Assembly (NCBI GenBank): GCA_017619585.1 | Contig: JAFZSA010000018.1 | Span: 45,244 to 109,243, forward strand | Direction: 5' to 3' | Origin: Bacteroidaceae bacterium | GTDB taxonomy: Bacteria; Bacteroidota; Bacteroidia; Bacteroidales; Bacteroidaceae | DNA: 64,000 nt | Part shown: in pieces, positions 30,627 through 38,113 of the stretch | Numbering within the stretch: the first letter of the stretch is position 1 | Layout of the letters: each line of letters opens with the position of its first letter | The notes under the pieces: generated by a model | What the model was told of the DNA's origin: nothing | Seen by the model: the letters and a program-made list of their open reading frames with translations, nothing else | Databases searched by the model: none | Translations under genes and position numbers: made by a program

Positions 30627-31430
30627 TTACTTAATAATCACTTTTCTTGTAGTTCCGTCTGAGTAGCGAATAATGTTAATACCCCGTTTTTTAAATGAAG
30701 AATGAAGAGTGAAGAATGAAGAATTTACTCTTCCTCCAGAAAGGTCGTAAACAGCATTATCGTATTTTTCACTTTTCACTTCATTGAGACTGTCAATGAT
30801 TTCCTTGCCCTTCCCATAGACCGTAATATCACTGGCAGGCATGGTTTCTGGAACATCTTCCCAGATGGTGTAGTCTTCCAAGCCTGGAATAATAGGCATC
30901 ACTATCTCTGCTCCATATTCCAATGTCTCTGTGGTGTATATCTCGCCATCAAGTACGTACGTCAGCGTGTACAACGTTTTGATGGCAAACGAGACATCAG
31001 GAGCCGTAACGGCCTGAGAGGTTGCAGTGGAGAAAAGAATATTGCTGACGGTTGCCTCTCCGTTCACAAAGTCTCCCGTTGAAGTGAGATTGAGCGCAAG
31101 CAACGTTCCACTCGCTCCGCTAATAGGAGTTAGCGAGAATGATGCGGAGGTCAAACGGTATGTGTTGGCACTTAACCGTCCAATCGTCAGTACCTGTTCC
31201 TCGTCCGTAATGCGGGATGAAAGCATGGAGTTGCTTCTTTCTATGCCTACACCCTCAGGCAATGTTAAGTCCATTTGGAAGGCCACAAGGTCTGCGTGTT
31301 CATTGCCGAGAGAAATCTCCACGGATGCTGAGCCTGAAACGAGAACAGGAGTCTTCACGCTGAGCTGCTCTGCGGAAGCCACGAGGACTCCGCAGAGAGC
31401 AACAGCAATGGATAACAATCTTTTCATCAT
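30627..31430 (-). CDS. Secreted protein with cohesin-like domain and C-terminal sorting tail
   Basis: 267 residues with a signal peptide (MMKRLLSIAVALCGVLVASA). Residues about 22-145 form a cohesin-like beta domain (LVAFQMDLTLPEGVGIERS, SASFSLTPISGASGTLL) closely related to one in the larger upstream protein. An InlB-type segment follows (LTYVLDGEIY ... MPASDITV). The tail (NAVYDLSGGRV ... RGINIIRYSDGTTRKV) is of the Bacteroidetes sorting type but is interrupted by NSSFFTLHSSFKK, encoded by a simple repeat. It overlaps the upstream gene by four bases (ATGA), so the two are coupled. Confidence 0.75.
   Translation of the reverse strand: MMKRLLSIAVALCGVLVASAEQLSVKTPVLVSGSASVEISLGNEHADLVAFQMDLTLPEGVGIERSNSMLSSRITDEEQVLTIGRLSANTYRLTSASFSLTPISGASGTLLALNLTSTGDFVNGEATVSNILFSTATSQAVTAPDVSFAIKTLYTLTYVLDGEIYTTETLEYGAEIVMPIIPGLEDYTIWEDVPETMPASDITVYGKGKEIIDSLNEVKSEKYDNAVYDLSGGRVNSSFFTLHSSFKKRGINIIRYSDGTTRKVIIK
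30694..30725. repeat. GAAGAATGAAGAGTGAAG repeat translated in a sorting tail
   Basis: This is the complement of the intergenic run at 26869-26897 and a relative of 13803-13822. It encodes SSFFTLHSSF within the C-terminal tail of the secreted protein. Confidence 0.85.
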
Positions 31431-34400
31431 TTTACAAGAACCTTCTTGCCACCAATGATGTTCACACCACGTTGTAGCCTAGAGAGTTTGCGGCCTTGTA
31501 GGTCATAGATATTATCGTTAACATTATCGCTTCCGTTAACGTTATTCACTCCAGTCTCCTGATCAACACCGATAGTATCAAACGCATAGTCATTACCCTT
31601 GGTATCGAAGAAATGTATGTTGCTGATTTCTACGTCTGCATCCGATGCATCATCTATAACAAGGGAAAGAAGTTCACCTGCTGTACCCAGGAACGTGCTG
31701 TTCGAGGTTGACAATGCTGCTACGCGGTAATGGCCATCTGCGACTTTATTATATAACAACTGGTGCTTCTGCTGACGCTTGCTGTTCAACTTCATCTGGA
31801 CAACATCTGCATCTTCTGCAATATAGAGGTCAAACTGGAAGGCCGTGTATGGCTGCTCGTTGGTTAGGCTCAAGGCAAGGGTCTTAGCGTTCCTCGTCAG
31901 ACTCAGGACGCTTGTAGTTGTATTCTTTTCTAGCGTAACCATTTCCTTCACGAAGTTCTGGTCACCTGCTATGTGGTTCACCAGTACAATGGCATCACCA
32001 AGGTTCACCATATTGTCAAAGTTCAAGTCAGCCAGTTTCTCACGGAACTTCTCAGATGGAGTAGTCACCACGAAGCGGGCAACATCTACCACATCCACCA
32101 CATCCACTTCCTCATCCGTGTTCACATCGCCAAACAGATAGAACCTACCTGTTACTTCCACATCGTGTGCTGGCATCGTTTCTGGCAGTTCGCTCCAGCC
32201 TCCGAAGGTATATCCGTCCTTGGTAGGTTCGGCTTCTAGGGTCAGACCAGAACCATATACTACAGAAGAAGTCTTATATGGCTCACCATCTACAAGATAT
32301 GTCAGCGTATGAGATAATGTACCATATACTTTTACGTCATGTGCAGGCATTGTTTCGGGTATCTCGCTCCAACCACTAAAGTTATGACCTCCCTGGGTAG
32401 GTTCTGCTTCTGGCGTTATGGCAGTAGCATAATCTATTTCATATGTTTTATACTCCACATCATCAACTATATAAGTTAGCTTATACTTGTTAATGGTAAG
32501 ATTTCCTGTCACCTCCACATTGTGCGCTGGCATGATTTCGGGTATTTCACTCCAACCAGAGAAAGTATAACCCTCCTTGGCAAGCTCAGTTTCAGGAGTA
32601 ATTGGTGCGTTATAGACCACGTTGACCGTCTTATACTCTTCACCGTCAACTATATAGATGACCTTGTACATCACATTGATGTCAAATGTCTTATCATCCA
32701 TGGTCAGACGATTAGAATTAGATGTAGAGAAACGTATATTGCTAATGGTTGCATGTCCTCCAACGCTTCCTTCTTCTGCCGTAAGTTTCAACGTAAGCAG
32801 TGTACCATCGTTATCACTGATGGGAGTGAGAGAAAAAGAAGAAGATGTAAGGCGATAAGCTCCGTTCTCCAACTTTCCGATAGTAAGTTCCTGTCCCTCA
32901 TCGATAATACGGGAAGATAGTGAACATCCCGTCTTGTCAAGACTGACACCTTCTGGAAGTGTCAAATCCATTTGAAAGGCAACGAGGTCGGTATCAAGGT
33001 TGTTCACATTTATCTCCATCGTAGTTGAACCACCAACAACGATTGTCTGGTCTGTCACATCCACATAATCACATTCTGTGATTTCCTTGAAATCCTTCCA
33101 ATAATCAGCAGATTGATATGCCTCTTTATAACCTTTAGGCACATAAAGAATTGCATCAGAATGATTAATAAAAGTCCGTTCTGTTATTGCAAAGGGGACC
33201 TTTCTTTTTATCCTCACAGAAGAAAGGCTGAAACAATTCACAAAAGCATCATCGATACAAGTCACACCTTTAGGTATGTTTACGGAAGTTAAACTACGAC
33301 AATCATAGAAAGGACTGCCGTCAATATTAGTTACACTCTCGGGAATATAAACAAAAACCAAGCCTCTACAATCCCTGAAAGCGGAGTTTGTAATACCTAT
33401 TGTACCTTCTTTGATATAAATTGATGAGTTTTCTGGCATCACACCTTTATACCTATAGGCAATTTTACCCAAATAAATCAATCCATCAGGCTGATTCTCG
33501 AACCATGGAGTATTTAAGAATGCTTCGTATCCAATAGTCATTACACTATCAGAAACGTCAACAGAGGTTATAGGACAAGCGAAAAAAGCGCGAGGACCGA
33601 TATATGTTACGCTCTTTGGAATGGTTATAGAGTTTAGACCACAATCACTAAAAGCTTCATAGCCAATGGTGGTCACGTTTTCCGGGATGGTAATAGACGC
33701 CAGATCGTGACATCTCCAGAAAGCATTATCTCCGATACTAGTTACGCTTTCTGGGATCACCGTATTTTTGCATCCTAATATAAGAGTATTTGTGGATGTT
33801 TCAATAAGAGCGTTGCAGCCGTTTCGGGAGTCATAAACCGGATTTCCTTCCTCTACAACAATAGAAGCTAAATCACACTCGCTAAAAGCATCAGAACCAA
33901 CACTTGTGACATTCTTAGAAATAGCGATAGATGCCAGATCGTAACAAGAACTGAATGCTGAATTACCGATTGTAGTCACACCAATTGGAATGTTCACTGT
34001 AGCTAAATCCCTACACGTAGAAAAAGCATAATTCCCAATGCAAACAATATCTTCTGGAATTGTTGTGTTTTTGCACCCCCTTATTAATGTATTGGTGGCT
34101 GTTTCTATGAGAGCATTACACCCATTTCGGGAATCATATACCGAATTTCCTTCCTCAACAACAATAGAATTTAACCTACCGCAAAAATTGAATGCTTCAT
34201 CCCCAATATTAGTTAATTTTTTTGGAATGGTAATTGAGGATAGTCTACTGCAATTTAGAAAAGCTCTATACCCAATATTGGTCACATTTTTTGAAATGGT
34301 AATTGAGGATAGATTCCAGCAGCCAGAGAATGCGTCATCGCCAATGCTAGTTACACTTTCAGGGATAGCGACAGAGGAAAGTTTAGAGCAGCCATAGAAT

Positions 34401-35380
34401 GCGTCATTGCCAATGCTTGTTACACCCTCAGGAATAGTGACAGAGGAAAGATTAGAGCAAAAACGAAAAGTTTCATCGCCGATAGTGGTCACGCTTCCGG
34501 AAATGATAATGGAGGATAAACGTCTACACCAGTCAAATGCTCCCTTGCCGATTGCAGTTACACTCTCTGGTATGGTAATGGAGTACAAATATTCACAGCT
34601 CACGAATGCGGATTTTCCAATGGTTGTTAATCCTTCTGGTAAGGTTATAGAACTTATGTTATTACAAGAAGAGAAAGCGTAATCAGCTATAGCTAAAGTA
34701 CCTTCTTTTACTTCAATCGTCGTATTCTCCGGCATCGTCCCTTTATACTTATAAGCAACCTTACCTGCATATACCAAGCCATTGGGCTGACTTTCGAACC
34801 ATTCAGTCCCTTCGAACGCTTCATTTCCAATACTTATGATACTCTCAGGGATGGAAATAGAAGTTAAGCCGCTACAATTTTTGAAAGCGTAATCAGCTAT
34901 AGCTAAAGTACCTTCATTTATGTCAATTGTCGTATTATCGGGCATAGTTCCCTTATATTTATAGGCAACCTTACCTGCATATACCAAGCCATCGGGCTGA
35001 TTTTCAAGCCATCGTGTTCCCGTAAACGCATGTTCACCTATGTCGATTACACTCTCAGGAATAGTAATAGAATATAGAGCATCACAGCCATAAAATGCAA
35101 ATTCACCAATAGTGGTCACGCTCTCGGGAATACTGACGGTTAAAACACTTCCTCCACAGAATACGTTTTTGCCAATTTTTGTTACTACATAGGTTTTGCC
35201 ATTGTAACTAACATTGGACGGAATCGTTACAGAACCTGAATATGGAACATCTCCTGATACAACACTAGCATTTGAACCAGAGAAATTGTAATATATGCCA
35301 TCAATTTCGGCATCATAGGCCATCGTCGTTAAGGAGAAGAATTGCGCAAGGAGCGCGAGAAGTAGAAGTTTTGCTTTCAT
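31427..35380 (-). CDS. BspA-like leucine-rich-repeat surface protein with cohesin-, InlB- and dockerin-like parts
   Basis: 1317 residues from ATG 35380, chosen because a signal peptide (MKAKLLLLALLAQFFSLTTMA) begins there; the upstream extension looks non-coding. Residues about 50-735 are BspA-type LRRs (consensus ITIPESVTSIGDDAFSGC). Then come a cohesin-like domain (about 775-895), four InlB/Listeria-Bacteroides repeats (GWSEIPETMPAHDVEV), a dockerin-like pair (GDVNTDEEVDVVDVV ... ADLNFDNMVNLGDAI, about 1078-1143), a second cohesin-like domain and a sorting tail (YDLQGRKL ... GGKKVLVK). BspA proteins bind host proteins or other bacteria. Having cohesin- and dockerin-like parts in one chain hints at self-assembly; this is inference. 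Confidence 0.88.
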   Translation of the reverse strand: MKAKLLLLALLAQFFSLTTMAYDAEIDGIYYNFSGSNASVVSGDVPYSGSVTIPSNVSYNGKTYVVTKIGKNVFCGGSVLTVSIPESVTTIGEFAFYGCDALYSITIPESVIDIGEHAFTGTRWLENQPDGLVYAGKVAYKYKGTMPDNTTIDINEGTLAIADYAFKNCSGLTSISIPESIISIGNEAFEGTEWFESQPNGLVYAGKVAYKYKGTMPENTTIEVKEGTLAIADYAFSSCNNISSITLPEGLTTIGKSAFVSCEYLYSITIPESVTAIGKGAFDWCRRLSSIIISGSVTTIGDETFRFCSNLSSVTIPEGVTSIGNDAFYGCSKLSSVAIPESVTSIGDDAFSGCWNLSSITISKNVTNIGYRAFLNCSRLSSITIPKKLTNIGDEAFNFCGRLNSIVVEEGNSVYDSRNGCNALIETATNTLIRGCKNTTIPEDIVCIGNYAFSTCRDLATVNIPIGVTTIGNSAFSSCYDLASIAISKNVTSVGSDAFSECDLASIVVEEGNPVYDSRNGCNALIETSTNTLILGCKNTVIPESVTSIGDNAFWRCHDLASITIPENVTTIGYEAFSDCGLNSITIPKSVTYIGPRAFFACPITSVDVSDSVMTIGYEAFLNTPWFENQPDGLIYLGKIAYRYKGVMPENSSIYIKEGTIGITNSAFRDCRGLVFVYIPESVTNIDGSPFYDCRSLTSVNIPKGVTCIDDAFVNCFSLSSVRIKRKVPFAITERTFINHSDAILYVPKGYKEAYQSADYWKDFKEITECDYVDVTDQTIVVGGSTTMEINVNNLDTDLVAFQMDLTLPEGVSLDKTGCSLSSRIIDEGQELTIGKLENGAYRLTSSSFSLTPISDNDGTLLTLKLTAEEGSVGGHATISNIRFSTSNSNRLTMDDKTFDINVMYKVIYIVDGEEYKTVNVVYNAPITPETELAKEGYTFSGWSEIPEIMPAHNVEVTGNLTINKYKLTYIVDDVEYKTYEIDYATAITPEAEPTQGGHNFSGWSEIPETMPAHDVKVYGTLSHTLTYLVDGEPYKTSSVVYGSGLTLEAEPTKDGYTFGGWSELPETMPAHDVEVTGRFYLFGDVNTDEEVDVVDVVDVARFVVTTPSEKFREKLADLNFDNMVNLGDAIVLVNHIAGDQNFVKEMVTLEKNTTTSVLSLTRNAKTLALSLTNEQPYTAFQFDLYIAEDADVVQMKLNSKRQQKHQLLYNKVADGHYRVAALSTSNSTFLGTAGELLSLVIDDASDADVEISNIHFFDTKGNDYAFDTIGVDQETGVNNVNGSDNVNDNIYDLQGRKLSRLQRGVNIIGGKKVLVK
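34673..35012. repeat. 130-bp direct repeat inside the BspA-like gene
   Basis: Two copies (34673-34802, 34883-35012) offset by 210 bases encode the repeated YAGKVAYKYKGTMP block and flanking LRRs. Such repeats can recombine and change LRR number. Confidence 0.8.
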
Positions 35381-35436
35381 GGATAGTTTGTTTTCATGGC
35401 CTCTCAGTCCCAAAGAACACCTATAAATAATGTATG

Positions 35437-35516
35437 AAGCGTGGAACTGTATCCACTTCTCTGTTCTGGGGTCCTGAGAAAACCTTGCTAAGGAGAAATG
35501 ACTATAGTCCACGCTT
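35437..35516 (-). promoter_or_regulatory. Candidate structured 5' leader of the BspA-like gene
   Basis: Perfect 9-bp arms (AAGCGTGGA and TCCACGCTT) enclose about 62 bases containing a smaller CCTTGCTAAGG hairpin and CCTGAGAA, which recurs inverted at 35560-35568. It lies between the predicted promoter and the start codon. No known riboswitch class was recognised. Confidence 0.45.
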
Positions 35517-35731
35517 ACGCATGGAAGCCATCATGTTCTCTTCTTGCTTAGCTTGAAATTTCTCAGGTTTCAGAACACAAGACGAGCATAACGCTTCGTT
35601 TATTTTCCGATAAGATTAATGCTGACCGCTGCCAGCTGCCCCCTATTTTCAGACCTTAGGCGTTAGACATTAGACTTTAGCCAACGCTAACAACAACCTA
35701 TAATTAGGCCATAATGAAGAGGCTTCACGTT

Positions 35732-35763
35732 GCAAAAATACGATTTAGTGAGAGAAGAACAAA
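35732..35763 (-). promoter_or_regulatory. Predicted promoter of the BspA-like gene, 350 bp upstream
   Basis: Minus strand TATTTTTG (35732-35739) with TTTG (35760-35763) at a 20-base spacing. The surrounding 37 bases are about 90% identical to the toxin-antitoxin promoter at 41704-41740. Confidence 0.55.
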
Positions 35764-35888
35764 ATAATTTGAATATTTTTTTATTCCGAACGTTAGTATT
35801 TTAGAGACGCAAGTATCAAAAATACTGAATTATCTGATTCACGCAAAGAAAAAAAACGAATTTATTTATAGCGCCCCATAAAGCAAAT

Positions 35889-35929
35889 AGCAATACGGCG
35901 TTTCTCTGGAAGTGAAAGGCCGTATTGCT
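35889..35929. repeat. Inverted repeat of the GCCGTATTGC family
   Basis: Perfect 11-bp arms AGCAATACGGC and GCCGTATTGCT with a 19-base loop containing GTGAAAG; a further ACGCCGTTTCTC follows. Related to the tandem units at 9267-9310. Confidence 0.75.
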
Positions 35930-36062
35930 CATAGTGATACGCCGTTTCTCTAATAAATATACGACCTGCGAATGAAGGTTGCTGGCGGATGTGGAAGATG
36001 TATATTGAAATTATTGGATTTTCGCAAAAACAGGTAACATATACCATAAGAACCTTTGAGAG

Positions 36063-36236
36063 CCGATGGTTATCGCGTTGAAGGCACGGTATATGTTTGT
36101 GCGATATGTACCTATCATGTACCTAACATATACCTGACATCTCTGTCAAATTCTTGAATCATAAGGTACATATAGGGTATATGTTAGGTACATGTTTAGA
36201 CAACATGTACCGTCTGATAAGAACGATAACCATCGG
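36063..36236. repeat. 174-bp nested inverted repeat with eight ATRTACC-type boxes
   Basis: Outer arms CCGATGGTTATCG/CGATAACCATCGG (13 bp, perfect; 36063-36075 and 36224-36236), intermediate arms ACGGTATATGTT/AACATGTACCGT (one mismatch), and perfect 19-bp inner arms at 36116-36134 and 36176-36194. The whole reads as two imperfect mirror halves of about 80 bp. Boxes of ATGTACC/ATATACC type occur four times in each half. No coding potential was seen. It could be a MITE-like element, a regulatory array or a long RNA hairpin. Confidence 0.8.
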
Positions 36237-36382
36237 GGGGAAAGCCTTGTTGAGGTATATGTTGACAATTAATGATAGCAATACTAGATTTGGACTCTAG
36301 CTTCAACTGTTGTTCTGTAAAATAATTTGACAATTGCGATATTAGCCTCGCCTTCATCAAAACGCTATTAGGCATATAATTA

Positions 36383-36426
36383 TTGCTCCCTCACTAGGGC
36401 GCAAAATTTTCCTAGTGAGGGAGCAA
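36383..36426. terminator. 16-bp-stem palindrome after the epimerase gene
   Basis: Arms TTGCTCCCTCACTAGG and CCTAGTGAGGGAGCAA pair perfectly; the 12-base loop GCGCAAAATTTT holds an inner AAAATTTT. It lies 60 bp beyond the epimerase stop. Too long and without a clean T-run to be a classical terminator, but it would stop or protect a transcript. Confidence 0.5.
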
Positions 36427-36488
36427 ATTTTCTCTGGCGTGGCAGTAAAATGAGCCAGAAAACGATTTTGGGAATAATCCTTACAGTT

Positions 36489-37727
36489 TTATTCCTTGGC
36501 TGCAATTCTCTCTAAGGTCTGATACACTTGCATCAGGCCGCGTGGAACGTGGAAGCAACCCTTCCACTTGCCGCCCTTCAGGGTCAATAGCACTTCGCCG
36601 CGGCGGTTCAGATAACCGAACCATTCCGGGTACTCGGGATCCATGAAGTGGCTCCATACATATTCGTGAACCTTCATGAACCAGTCCAGGCATTCCTGGT
36701 TGCCAGTCAGTTCGTAGCCCTTTATCATGGTGATGAGGGTCTCTATGTGTACCCACCAGAGTTTCTGGTCCCATTCCAACTGTTGCAATGGACGTCCCAG
36801 ACGGTCCATGAAGTAGAAGATGCCTCCATACTCCTTGTCCCAACCATACTCTGCTTCGCGCAAGGCAATGTGTACGGCTTTATCTATAAGATCCTTACGA
36901 CCTAAACGCTTACCCAGATCCATGATGAACCACATGGCTTCAATGGCGTGACCGGGATTCAGGACGCGACCTTCATGACAGTCAACCAATTCGCCGTCCT
37001 TGCTTACGTTCTCCACTATCAGGTCCAATTCGGGACGATAGAAGACATCCAGCACCTCGTGCAGGCAGATGTCTATGGTCTCTTTCAGGAACTTCGGGTC
37101 CAGCAGGTCCTCAATTTCCAATGCTACGTTGCAGAGAATCATAGGCAGGGCAAAGTCTTTCAGGGCACGTGCCCCAGGAGCTGCCTTGCTCCATTTACCC
37201 TTGGGGTTATTGCGTTTGGAGAGAACAATATCAAAGGTCTTCTTGGCAATGTCAGCATACTCCTGCTTGCCCGTTGCCTTATAGAGTTGCCCGAAGGCTA
37301 TGACGGCAAAGGTGTAGGAGAAGATGTTGTATGGCTCTACCAACGGACGCCCCTGACGGTCGAGCGAGAAGTACCAGTTCAGGTTACCGTCGTGTCCGTA
37401 CTTCTTCAGGAACTCAGCCCCTTGGATGGCAGCGTCCAGCCACTCCTGTCGGACCCTCTCCACCTCCCCCTCTATGGGGAGAGTGTTATATAGTTTTGCC
37501 AGCATCCACACCTCGCGGCCCTGAAGCCAGATGAACTTGTCGGTGTCGTACACCTCACCATTCCGTTCTATGCAGGTAAAGTACCCACCGTATTCCTTAT
37601 CTATACTGTTCTGCATCCAGAAGGGCATCACGCGGTCTAACAGCTCGCTCTTGTATTGAGCAGCCAAGGCTTTAAAGCCCCCTCCCTGCTCCCCCTTTGG
37701 GGGAGTGTCTATGTCTTTTCTTTTCAT
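36489..37727 (-). CDS. AGE-family epimerase (N-acylglucosamine 2-epimerase)
   Basis: 412 residues, normal for the (alpha/alpha)6-barrel AGE family: EYGGYFTCIERNGEVYDTDKF near the N-terminus, NIFSYTFAVIAFGQLY in the middle, EYGGIFYFMDRLG and KLWWVHIETLITMI later. In a sialic-acid setting it would convert ManNAc to GlcNAc; cellobiose 2-epimerase activity is an alternative in this family. Residues about 8-17 (TPPKGEQGGG) are encoded by a GC-rich repeat; the family domain starts right after. It overlaps the DUF559 gene by four bases (ATGA) and is third in the operon. Confidence 0.88.
   Translation of the reverse strand: MKRKDIDTPPKGEQGGGFKALAAQYKSELLDRVMPFWMQNSIDKEYGGYFTCIERNGEVYDTDKFIWLQGREVWMLAKLYNTLPIEGEVERVRQEWLDAAIQGAEFLKKYGHDGNLNWYFSLDRQGRPLVEPYNIFSYTFAVIAFGQLYKATGKQEYADIAKKTFDIVLSKRNNPKGKWSKAAPGARALKDFALPMILCNVALEIEDLLDPKFLKETIDICLHEVLDVFYRPELDLIVENVSKDGELVDCHEGRVLNPGHAIEAMWFIMDLGKRLGRKDLIDKAVHIALREAEYGWDKEYGGIFYFMDRLGRPLQQLEWDQKLWWVHIETLITMIKGYELTGNQECLDWFMKVHEYVWSHFMDPEYPEWFGYLNRRGEVLLTLKGGKWKGCFHVPRGLMQVYQTLERIAAKE
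37676..37706. repeat. GC-rich palindromic repeat translated at the epimerase N-terminus
   Basis: AGCCCCCTCCCTGCTCCCCC followed by TTTGGGGGAGT. In the sense of the gene it encodes TPPKGEQGGGF. Confidence 0.92.
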
Positions 37728-38113
37728 GATATAATTGTTTTAATGGTTTCTATAACATATTCTAATCTTTCGAATATATCTTCGTTTGTAAATCGTATAA
37801 CGTTAAATCCCAATTTTTCTATTTCATTGGTCCTTGCCTGATCATGATATTGCTGTCGAATATCATCGTGGTAGCCACCATCTATCTCAATTACCAAATG
37901 AGCCGGAAGACATGCGAAATCAGCAATATTGTCAGCAATGATATGTTGTCTTCTGAAAGGTAACCCAAGTTTGCTTTTTTGAAGATGTAGCCATATCAGA
38001 CGTTCTGCATCTGTAGGATACTCTTTCATCCTTTTAGCGTGTTCCTTTAAAATAGGATATAAGACGGGGTCGGAATAACAGTAATTTGCTTTATTTCTAT
38101 CAAACTTAGTCAT
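37724..38113 (-). CDS. DUF559 endonuclease-like protein
   Basis: 129 residues. The core matches DUF559, a Vsr/restriction-endonuclease-like fold: RMKEYPTDAERLIWLHLQ, LPFRRQHIIADNIADFACL, VIEIDGGYHDD and FNVIRFTNEDI carry the family's conserved Arg, Asp and Glu residues. DUF559 proteins are widespread and functionally undefined, often near mobile DNA. It is joined by ATGA overlaps to the symporter gene before it and the epimerase gene after it, so it is translated in the middle of a sugar operon. Its role there is unexplained. Confidence 0.85.
   Translation of the reverse strand: MTKFDRNKANYCYSDPVLYPILKEHAKRMKEYPTDAERLIWLHLQKSKLGLPFRRQHIIADNIADFACLPAHLVIEIDGGYHDDIRQQYHDQARTNEIEKLGFNVIRFTNEDIFERLEYVIETIKTIIS

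Larger units (their letters stand above)
35381..36488. other. 1.1-kb gene-free region with several inverted repeats
   Basis: No convincing gene; a 61-codon frame at 35862-36047 crosses a repeat and is rejected. It holds a structured leader candidate, a distant promoter for the BspA-like gene, a GCCGTATTGC inverted repeat, a 174-bp nested inverted repeat and a 16-bp-stem palindrome near the end of the epimerase gene. Confidence 0.8.

Noticed and set aside
35381..35512. 44-residue extension of the BspA-like protein
   Set aside because: The signal peptide starts at 35380 and the upstream DNA forms the inverted repeat of the candidate leader.
35862..36047. 61-codon minus-strand frame in the gap upstream of the BspA-like gene
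   Set aside because: It crosses the GCCGTATTGC inverted repeat, has Cys/Phe/Ile-rich composition and no recognisable motif; most likely chance.
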